From Folioceros fuciformis (lineage: Eukaryota; Anthocerotophyta; Anthocerotopsida; Anthocerotales), in the NCBI GenBank assembly GCA_049999805.1, contig JBNGIO010005370.1, forward strand, positions 1 to 63,098: a DNA stretch of 63,098 nt, in the 5' to 3' direction. The position numbers were made by a program, and so were the translations under genes. The notes under the pieces are model-generated. The model was given only the letters and a program-made list of their open reading frames with translations, searched no databases and was not told where the DNA came from. Below are positions 55,409 to 63,098 of this stretch, one piece after another. Positions within the stretch are counted from its first letter, which is position 1, and each line of letters begins with the position of its first letter.

Positions 55409-55508
55409 NNNNNNNNNNNNNNNNNNNNNNNNNNNNNNNNNNNNNNNNNNNNNNNNNNNNNNNNNNNNNNNNNNNNNNNNNNNNNNNNNNNNNNNNNNNN
55501 NNNNNNNN
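55409..55508. other. Assembly gap (100 N)
   Basis: Exactly 100 N, flanked on both sides by the same 14 bases GGAAATGTTGGGGG. The true gap size is therefore unknown and a tandem repeat is likely collapsed here. Confidence 0.99.
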
Positions 55509-55979
55509 GGAAATGTTGGGGGCGTCGTGGGGAGGCGCTGCGAACCAAGGGCGTGTGCCGGAAGTGTGAGAGAAAGAGGAACCATGAAAGAGGAGTAGCC
55601 GAGTTGGAAAGATCGAACGCCGACAAGACCCTGGCGCGTGTGTAGCTGAAAGGCAATCAAGAGCAAAATGACCTGAGGTCGGGCTTGGGAGTTACGTGAA
55701 TAGATTGGGAACTGTACTGCTAGAAGGCCCTCGCGACTGTTTGAGGACCGATGTGTGTGTGACGGACACTGGTGCGTTTCAGTCGAGGCGCTGGAGGGTT
55801 GACGAGTAAGGGCGGAAATATGTGAGTACGTAGGTGAGCGCGACTGGAGGTAAGTTGCTAGCGGTTTGAAAGGCAAGGACTGGTAAAGTAAGTATTAGAG
55901 GGTAACCCCGAGGTAGAGGAGAGAGAAGGAGCGAATTAGAGAGAGAAAGAGAAGGAGAGAGAAAGTGGGACCCACCACG

Positions 55980-56165
55980 GAGGTAGCCGAAGCTACTGGT
56001 AGTTGAGCCCCTACCTCGGTAGTTGAAGGTTCGGTAGTTGTAGAGACCCCCACCCTAGTAGCCGAGTAGGTCTGTCAGGTAGTCCAGGGACGGAGGTAGG
56101 GGTAGTTGAACCTGTAGGTAGTGGAGCTAGGGTAGTTGAAGTCCAACCTAGGTAGTAACTGACTT
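55980..56165. repeat. GGTAGTTGA-rich degenerate repeat
   Basis: About ten degenerate copies of GGTAGTTGA or GGTAGCCGA, in variable spacing, near the right end of the nested element. The same core (ACCGGTAGCCGAG) recurs inside the coding-like region 53880-54010. Confidence 0.6.
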
Positions 56166-56185
56166 TAGAAGAAACCTATGTTATT

Positions 56186-57806
56186 TGACACAAATCATTC
56201 CCTTGGGATCGAATCCCAATGCTATAACGACAAAGAGGGTTTGTGTGGACCTGGCAGCACCCCCGGGTGCAATATTTTCCCCCACAGGTTGACACATGTA
56301 AATCTCCTCCTCGAGACATCCATATAGGAAAGTAATCTTGACATCCAGTTGCACGACTTCCCAGTCGTAAGGATAGTATGGAGTGAGCTAATCTGGACAA
56401 CAAGAATGGATTATCTGCGTCGTAGTCGGCAGCAGGTCACTGGGTGTAGCCTTGAGCAACAAGTTGGGCCTTGTAGCGGTCAATGCTGTCATCGGCTATG
56501 TACTTGATCTTAAAAGTCCACTTGCTGCCTATTGCAAATCGCTCTGGGGGGCAGCTCACATAGCCGCTACGTGTTGTTGGCCTTGAGAGAATTGAATTCA
56601 TCATCTACAACCTTATTCCATTCCGCAGATTGCGGCCCGGACACGGTTGCCTTGATGGATGTGGGCTCAACTATGTCTGTGGTGGGCATGAGAGCCTGGG
56701 CGTAGGCGAGAGCAACGAAACTAACATCGTGCTCAAGATTCTCTAAGGCCTTCCGGCTAAGAGTGCGCACCCTAGTCGAACGACGTGGGGGTGGGAACTC
56801 GTTAGCGGGTGGAGGTAAATTAGGGGGGTGAGTTACCTATTCCTCAGGTAAGGAGAAAAGACCTCTGAGGTCCAGATCCAAGTCATTGTCAATGGATGGA
56901 GCTGGAACTGGGGCAGGAGATATCCGAGGGGTTAGAGGGAGAATGCCCCAGAGGGGTGGAGTAGGTGGGGCTAGTAGACCGGCAACTGGGCCAAGAGGCA
57001 GAGCTGCGGGTGTGGCAGCCTACTCCCATTCATCCTCCCCCATGGTGTCGAATGCTGAGGAGGGTACATCTGCAAAAACCACGTCAAAGGGAGAAGAGTC
57101 CCCCCCCCCCCACTTCGCACGGGAGGTGAAGGGGTTGCTCGTTGAAAATAACATCATGAGCAAAAACCAGATGGCAGATATCCATCAGATATACACGATA
57201 GGCCTTGACTATCTCACCATAACCCAAGAGAATACCTTCTTGGGACCTGGATTCGAGCTTCTTATGCAAAGCCTTGGGAATGTGGACGTAAGCAGGGCAA
57301 CCGAAGATCCGAAGATGGTTTATGTCGGGCTTCCTGCAAGTCCACGCTTCATAAGGAGTCTTCCCGGTTACCTCCTTGGTGGGTAGCTGATTAAGAAGGT
57401 AGTTAGCTGTATTCAAAGCTTCAGCCCAAAATCGGTTAGGGAGAGAAGCATCTTTGAGCATAGAACGACCCATCTCCACTTAGGTGCGATGTCGATGCTC
57501 AGTGACCTCATTTTACTCAGGAGTGTGAGAAACAGTAGTCTGCCTAATTATACCATGTTGCCGATAGTGAGCGTTGAAGGCAATGGAGTCAAACTCCCCC
57601 CCGTCACTCCTGAGAATCTTAAGCTTGTGGCTAAGTTGGGTCTCTACCTCAGATTGCCATGTAAGGAAGGTAGAGAAAGTATCTGACTTAGCGGCTAAGA
57701 AGTAGACCCAACCATAACGTGTGTGGTCATAGATGATGCTAACCTTGTAAAGGGAGCCCTGGAGAGAAGGGGTCTGCATAGGGCCAAGGAGGTATGAATA
57801 GAACAA
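56186..57806 (-). pseudogene. Copia integrase and reverse transcriptase N-part
   Basis: Integrase core fragments: YDHTRYGWVYFLAAKSDTF, LKILRSDGGEFDS, YRQHGIIRQTTVSHTPE, and the C-terminal part RSMLKDASLPNRFWAEAL with PYEAWTCRKPDINHLRIFGC. Reverse transcriptase begins with SAEWNKVVDDEFNSLKANNT and VQLDVKITFLYGCLEEEIYM. Interrupted by several stops, then cut by the nested element near 56186. Confidence 0.85.
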
Positions 57807-58937
57807 GGCAAGGATAAACCCGAAATTAGAAAATCGGGTTTACGGGTTGGGGAAACACCTCCCCCCCCCACGATGCGCGCCCATTGGGGGACGGGCGCAC
57901 ACCTGGCTACAAGAGCAGCGGTTCGGCGCTTCTCACACGCCTAGGCGTGTGCTGCTATTTTTTAAAATAGTAGGATAGGAAGATATGTTTATGTCCTCCC
58001 CTACCTCATAGTTAGATCAAGTAAAAGTTAGAAAAATAGATTGTTGGCGACCACCCATTTGAGTCCTTATGGGACCCTAGGGTGCTTAACCAAGGAGTTC
58101 CCATCCTTTGACACCTACACCCCTTGCTTGAGGACCTTACAAATCTTATACAGCTTTAGATATGTAGAGTTGTTAGCCTCCCTTCAAAGATGCAAATCCA
58201 CCATGGGAGAGGCATTTTGCCCCTCCCTCCTTCCTCCTATGGCCAAAACACATCATGACGGGCGCGCTCATCGGAGGACACGCCACAGGTGTACAAATTC
58301 TTACCATCTTCGTTCCATTGCCCGCGATTTTTGAGCTGACGTATTGCGTCTGCTCCTTGGATCTCTGGCACTTCCCACCAACCAGGAGCTCTCTGAGGAT
58401 TACTCTGTGCCCAAGGATTCTAGATACTCACCACTACTTTCGGATGACCCTCTACCAAGTGACTACCTCAGCAATTGCACAAGTTACCAAGGAATTTCCA
58501 CATTCGGCCTGAATTGTGGCAGAATCTCACTGAGGGAAACACCTACGTTCCAACCCTCACATTTGCGTCTAATTCCCTCAAGAATTCTTGGAGCAAATGC
58601 TTTGGAATGGGGCGCCCATGGGTCCGGCTACTTTTTCTCCTCTGCACAGGTGATTGAGGCCCTAGTGGAGCGCGCGGCTCCATCTTCCCCCCCACCCCTT
58701 GCAACGCGTTGTTCATGACCTGCCCCAGCGAAGATCGTCTAACCTATCTAGATCAAAACGAAGGCTCGGATATGTGCATGGGCATAATCTAAGGCGTCTT
58801 ACGTTGTATATACTGTCGTAGCTGCCGTTCTCGGTTCATGGGAACAAGGTGAGCCACCATAGGTTATCAATGGTTTCAATCGATGGGCGAACGAGAAGTT
58901 CGTCTTTTGTCAAACGTTATTGATTGTAGTAGAAAAA
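57807..58937. other. Expected gag region of copia element 1, unrecognised
   Basis: By position this should encode gag and the pre-integrase segment on the minus strand, but I see no zinc knuckle or gag motif. Plus-strand frames (58041-58718) have no recognisable domain. Confidence 0.4.
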
Positions 58938-59270
58938 TCAAGTCCTAGCCATGCAGATCGAAGAGCTGAAGCTATACCATATTGGAATAGGATGATGGCT
59001 AGGAAAAATCTGGTCCGAGCCATCCAATCGAAGAGCCAAAACTCTGATACCTTATTGGAATAGGATGATGGCTAGGAAAAATCTTGTCCGAGCCATCCAG
59101 ATCGAAGAGCCAAAACTCTGATACCTTATTGGAATTGGATGATGGCTAGGAAAAATCTGGTCCGAGCCATCCAGATCGAAGAGCCAAAACTCTGATACCT
59201 TATCGGAATAGGATGATGGCTCTGGTCCTAGCCATGCAAATCAAAAGAGCCGAAACTCTGGTACCATATT
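58938..59270 (-). repeat. Tandem array of LTR-end plus primer-binding-site units
   Basis: Five units of 66-74 bp, anchored by GGAAT at 58984, 59057, 59131, 59205 and 59271. On the minus strand each carries the LTR 3' end (CCATCATCCTATTCCAATA) followed by GGTATCAGAG, a match to the primer-binding site for initiator Met-tRNA; the leftmost unit is degenerate. Confidence 0.75.
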
Positions 59271-59417
59271 GGAATAAGACGATGGCTAGGAAAACAAAAA
59301 GGAGAAGGGAGAAGAAGTGATAAAAGGAATCATCAAAGTGTGAGCTCAAGTGTGGGGTGTGTCCTTTGGCCTATCTACTCCCTAATAACTAGGATGATAA
59401 TTATGTATATTTTAATA
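59267..59417 (-). repeat. 5' LTR of copia element 1
   Basis: 151 bp, TATT...AATA on the minus strand, similar to 50124-50317. The minus-strand inner edge is followed immediately by TGGTACCAGAG. Confidence 0.75.
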
Positions 59418-59534
59418 CTATATACTAAGCTATCCGCTCACTAGCTATCTCCTCTGACATATAATGAAGCTCCAACTTGTCACGGCTTCTATCTTCTGAG
59501 CTGCCTAACAAGCTCAAAGTTTCAGCCAAGAAGG
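59418..59534 (-). pseudogene. Relic of the second giant gene, short middle piece
   Basis: On the minus strand it reads LLGSSEDRSRDKLELHYM, then SEEIASERIA, aligning with ILGVTSQAENRAKQLVLQY and the following EFEKTESQRIS of the intact gene (around residues 790-820). It continues the frame of the fragment that ends at 50123, which shows that copia element 1 inserted inside this gene copy. Confidence 0.75.
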
Positions 59535-61980
59535 TGAAAGAAACAGCTCAGACACAACACAACCTGGGCAACGCACAGGATTAACACAGTTAGCAGACAC
59601 AAGTAGAGGCTATGGATGACATACGCAATAGCACCATTGGTTTAGATGGACTCAACAGTACAAAGCAATATGGTGCATAGGGTGCTACGTATATAGCCTT
59701 TACTGGACAACTATCGAGAAGGTAAGCCCTAGACGCAAGAGTGCAATATCCTAATATACTAGAGTAAGTAGCAGATGATTGAATTTTAACACTCCCCCTT
59801 CAAGCTAAAGCTACTTACCGACGCCAAGATCCGAATGAAAACGTGCAAACTTTGTGCCACTGAGCGCCTTGGTAATTGACATATTTTGTAACTGTACCGC
59901 CGCTGCCGCTGCATCTACCCAAAAACATTTTGGCATCTTGCTTTCCGCTAGCATACTCCTAGCACCATTGCAGATGGTACGATTCTTCCGCTCGACAATC
60001 CCTGCCTGTTGTGGCGTGTACCTTGTTGTCAACTGCCTCTCAATTCCAGCCGCTATGCATGCATCCTTGAAGAGTTTGCTCTAATACTCTCCTCCCCCAT
60101 CGGTTCGAAGTTTCTTCAACTTCTTTCTAGTTTGTTTCTCCGCAGTCACCCTGAACATCTGAAATGCTTGGAGAGCGTCACTCTTCTTCTACAGGAAGTA
60201 CACCGCTGTTCTCCTACTGTAGTCGTCGATAAACAAAATATAGTATCTCATCTGTATCATACTTGCTTTCACTTGCATTGGTCCGCAAAGATCAGAGTGG
60301 ACAAGTTCCAAGACTTATTTTGCTCTCTTCGTGATTGAAACATACGATCTTCGGGGATGCTTGCCTTTCATGCAAGCATCACACAAACCAAGTTTTGCCT
60401 TCTGGAGCTCCATTCCTATCACAAGCTTCTTCTGCTTCATCTCCAGGAGAAACTTCAAGTTGGTATGCCCAAACTGTCTATGCCACAGTGAGGCATTTCC
60501 ACCTTTCTTCGACACTGTCAAAACCTTTTGGTCGTTAGGAACCTCCATCTGGTACAAGTTCCCTTTTGCCACCACATCGCTGTGCATTTGTTCATTCTTC
60601 AGAAACAAAACTTCCTTCTTCGTAAAAAGGACCTGCAGACCTCCATCTGTCAATGATGCCGCGGACATGAGATTTCTACGTAGGTGCGGTACAAACAACG
60701 CTCCCTCCATTGCCTTGACCTCGTCGTCGAGCAATCTGAGCCTGTACTCCCCCACACCCTCGATGCCTATCTCGCTATCGCTCCCTAGGTGCACCACTGT
60801 CTTCTCCCTCCTATAGTCTTGAAGGAGCTCCTTATCCTTCACTATAAAGGATGTACATGCAGAATCTATTGTCAGCTATCGTTTCGCTTGTGTACTATAG
60901 CACGCGTGCGATACTTCTTCTGTGAGCATTGCCTCCGCATTACTCTCACCCTCCATGAGATGTGCAGTCTTCCGATCCTTGCAATCCTTCTCATAATGAC
61001 CATACTTGAAGCATTTTCGGTATTGTCCCCTCTTCACTATTCTCTTGTCCTTCTGTCCCCGCAAGGACTCCCCCTGCTTGTCCTTATTCCGGTTGTTCCG
61101 TCCCTTCCCCTTATAGACATCGCATGCTCCGAACCAATTGAAGATCCCACCGTTGCGTCCGATTGGCGAGTCTCCTTTGCCAACATCTTAGAGGTTGCCT
61201 CCTCCCATGTGAGTGTGTCTTGGGCTACTAGGAAATCTATGAACGCTGACCAAGCTTTGGGCATAGAACGATATAGAAACATCTTCTGTATGTCCTCTTG
61301 GATAGTAAAGCCCTCATTAGCTGATGCTAGCGCTGTAAACAGTTCATGAAAGGTGTCGATGTGCTTTCGCAAATCGTCTCCGTCTCAATACTTCAATGTT
61401 GTCACACAACAAAACAAGTGAAATACTTTTTACCTGCTCCTTTCTGGCCATATTTCTCATTGAGAAGATTCCAAATGTACTCCGTGCCCTTGTCTGGTTC
61501 TCCGACCTTCAGCAAGACTGCCATAGAGAGATTCATATATAGGAGAGCTGTACCCGTGTGGTCTCTCTGCATCCATTCTCTCTACCCTCTCCCCTCATCT
61601 TTTGGTTTTGGCTCTTTGCCCTTGTAAATGCCATACGAGTCCTCTGCCATCAGCAGAACCTTCATCGACCATTTCCATACATGGAACTCCGTTCCATCAA
61701 ACACCTGCGTCCTCAAGTCCGCAGTGGTTACTGAGCCCATCCCCATCACAACTCCGTCCTCTCTTATCAAGTCTCGTGATTAGTGTTCCTGCAAAGAAAT
61801 AACTCAGACATAGCACAGCCTAGGCAACACACAGATCAACACGGTTACCAGACACAAGCGGAGGCTATGGATGGCACACGCAATAGCACCACTAGCTTAG
61901 ATGGACTCAACAACAGTACAAAGCAATATGATACGCAGGGTGCTACATATATAGTCTATAACTCCCATCGGCCTTTAACA
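59535..61980 (-). mobile_element. Ty1/copia LTR retrotransposon 2, lacking RT and RNase H
   Basis: LTRs at 59535-59791 (257 bp) and 61790-61980 (191 bp) share GCAATAGCACCA, TTAGATGGACTCAACA and CAAAGCAATATG, and have TG...CA ends. A polypurine tract (AAGGGGGAG, minus strand) precedes the 3' LTR. Internal order: gag start (FDGTEFHVWKWSMKVLLMAED), gag (61037-61372), a zinc knuckle-like RKCFKYGHYEKDC whose first Cys is replaced by Tyr, pre-integrase (GNASLWHRQFGHTNLKFL, CDACMKGKHPR), and a piece of integrase (YTPQQAGIVERKNRTICNGARSM). The reverse transcriptase and RNase H are deleted, so it is non-autonomous. No target-site duplication was found. Confidence 0.82.
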
Positions 61981-62695
61981 TACGAAAATGTTTGCCAACA
62001 AAAATAAAGGAGCAGATCATTCCGTTCGATTGCAATCTGGACGTGTGAGGAGGCTTCTCCAGAAGGGTCAACCTCAGAGGTCGAAACAAGAGTCTCAGCC
62101 CATGGGTAGTGCAGCTTCAAGTACGCCTTCTGAGCTGCGCTCAAAATGCTCAGAATCTTCTGCTCTCCCTCCTGCACGAGCTCTTTCACATTGTCAAACC
62201 GTTCCTTCTGAGGCTTCCTTCGTACTTCGAAGGTCTCCTTGAGCGCGCGATCCCTTCAAGACCAGCATGCTCTAGAAACAGGCAGAACTCATGGTCAGGG
62301 AGTTCAGTGAAGTCAAGATCAGCGCAGGTAGACCATTCCTCAACCTGCTTTGCCAAGTTTTCAATGTCCAGAGTCTTTTGCAGCCGATCAACACCTTCTT
62401 GGGAGGGACAACTGAGGAAGTTAGAACAACGCAACGGTGAACTCCGCCTGCAAGTCTGACACTACACCCCAAGCAGGAAGATGCCTCAACATTGCCTGGC
62501 TCCATCTCTGTGACTACCGTAGAAATGTGAAAGCCTTTCCGCACCCGCACCCGCACCCGCCACATTGTTCTCCGACTGCCTTACCTTGGCTATCTGGAGC
62601 CTCCGTGTAAGAGTGCAGTAGTAGAGTGCTCCGTAGTCGTGATAGACAAATCCATACCGGATGGCGGAGAATGGCGGAGAATCCCTTTGGATTTG
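61981..62695 (-). pseudogene. Relic of the second giant gene, N-terminal piece
   Basis: Aligns with about residues 215-470 of the intact protein: RRLQIAKVRQSENN (for QRLQISKIKQAEND), CSVRLAGGVHRCVVLTSSVVP, a DLDFTELPDHEFCLFLEHAGLEG segment and the EQKILSILSAAQKAYLKLHYPW region, in shifting frames. Orientation and order agree with the two other pieces, so all belong to one broken gene. Confidence 0.82.
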
Positions 62696-63098
62696 CATAA
62701 GTCCTGGAAAGCATGACTTGTGTACTCTCCTCTCTTGTCATTGCGGAGTGTGCTGACCTGGAAACCAGTTTGCCTTTCTACTGCTAGGACAAATTCTTGG
62801 AAACATGTGAGTGCTTCGTCCTTGTGCCTAAGGAAAAAGATATGGCAGTACCTGCTCTACTCATCCAAGAATGTCAAGAAGTAGCTATGGCCACCGAAAC
62901 TGGAGGTGCTCATTGGTCCGCAAATATCTGAGTGTACGACCTCAAGGAGACATTGGGCTCAAGTAGGTGAGGGGTCGTTGAATGGGAGTTGATAGAACTT
63001 TGAGTACTTGCATATCTCGCAGAAGAAGTCCTTGGGTACCTTAATGCTAACAAGATCCTTATACATGTTCGGGTTGACAAATGTGCTGAGGTACGAGG
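62696..63098 (-). mobile_element. Copia element 3 fragment (pre-integrase and integrase)
   Basis: Minus-strand reading gives [56 protein letters not shown] and TLRNDKRGEYTSHAFQDLCK, the zinc-binding end and core of a copia integrase. It has two in-frame stops and joins the giant-gene relic directly at about 62695. The element continues beyond the window. Confidence 0.85.

Larger units (their letters stand above)
51490..56185 (+). mobile_element. Unclassified insertion nested in copia element 1
   Basis: It interrupts the reverse transcriptase between FDPKG and the LLGNIYRLKQ segment; limits are accurate to about 20 bp. The plus strand is strongly purine-rich and holds a gag-like frame, a long coiled-coil frame and a Thr-Gly-Ser repeat protein, all with stops. 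No reverse transcriptase, integrase or transposase is visible. The size and the gag-like content suggest a non-autonomous LTR element, but no LTR pair was identified, partly because of the N gap. Confidence 0.5.
50124..59417 (-). mobile_element. Ty1/copia LTR retrotransposon 1 (degenerate, carries a nested insertion)
   Basis: Minus-strand copia element bounded by similar terminal repeats (50124-50317 and 59267-59417). A 5-bp CTATA occurs on both flanks (50119-50123 and 59418-59422), consistent with a target-site duplication. The order integrase, reverse transcriptase, RNase H is that of copia. Numerous stop codons show it is inactive. LTR termini are TATT...AATA rather than TG...CA. A polypurine tract (AGTATGAGGGGGAG on the minus strand, 50318-50331) abuts the 3' LTR, and a TGGTACCAGAG primer-binding site abuts the 5' LTR. 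The gag region is not recognisable. An unrelated element occupies 51490-56185. Confidence 0.8.

Noticed and set aside
55259-55876. Open frames through the N run
   Set aside because: The frames exist only because N bases contain no stop codon.
58041-58718. Plus-strand frames in the copia gag region
   Set aside because: No recognisable motif, opposite to the element's transcription, and overlapping one another in different frames.
1-63098. CRISPR array, operon or prokaryotic features
   Set aside because: Introns, LTR retrotransposons and eukaryotic gene families throughout. The tandem arrays found lack spacer-repeat structure.

Overview
The window looks like nuclear DNA of a green-lineage (streptophyte) eukaryote. 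Genes are split by short GT-AG introns, mostly about 80-150 bp. There are two plant-style F-box genes, a PPR gene of the P-L-S/E type, plastid-type porphyrin and pyrophosphatase enzymes, an Arabidopsis-type nitrobindin, TTTAGGG telobox motifs beside a ribosomal protein gene, and plant-type Ty1/copia elements. Algal or bryophyte/lycophyte/fern origin cannot be decided by eye. A seed plant seems less likely, because transferrin-like genes and a giant GTPase/VWA protein are present.

Layout. 1-13 kb: ribosomal protein eL39 (+), F-box gene (+), F-box gene (-), aldo-keto reductase (-, 7 exons), an AT-rich stretch with two small tandem arrays, and an unrecognised four-helix membrane protein (-). 14-19 kb: two tandem transferrin-like genes with identical internal exon lengths and a probable GPI-anchor tail. 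19.8-26 kb: uroporphyrinogen decarboxylase and soluble pyrophosphatase lie head-to-tail on the minus strand, 25 bp apart, with splice signals that would allow an in-frame fusion. Farnesyl diphosphate synthase (13 exons) diverges from the pyrophosphatase across a 0.6-kb shared promoter region. 26.3-27.1 kb: nitrobindin-like gene. 27.8-35.3 kb: four epoxide-hydrolase paralogs, one intact and three decayed, with a PPR relic between two of them. 35.4-38.4 kb: intact PPR gene. 39-46 kb: a two-exon gene for a protein of about 2,339 residues with a propeller-like region, a VLIG/GBP-like GTPase motif set, a Cys/His-rich array and a C-terminal VWA domain.

47.9-63.1 kb: a graveyard. A second copy of the giant gene survives as three collinear pieces, separated and flanked by copia elements. 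The largest copia insertion (50124-59417) has a probable CTATA target-site duplication and is itself interrupted by an unclassified 4.7-kb element that contains a 100-N assembly gap. Next to its 5' LTR is a tandem array repeating the LTR end plus the primer-binding site.

Exon boundaries below were derived by hand from splice consensus, reading frame and family conservation. No alignment or database search was run. Functional links between neighbouring genes are mostly not evident. The exception is the pyrophosphatase/UROD pair, where both products are expected in the plastid.
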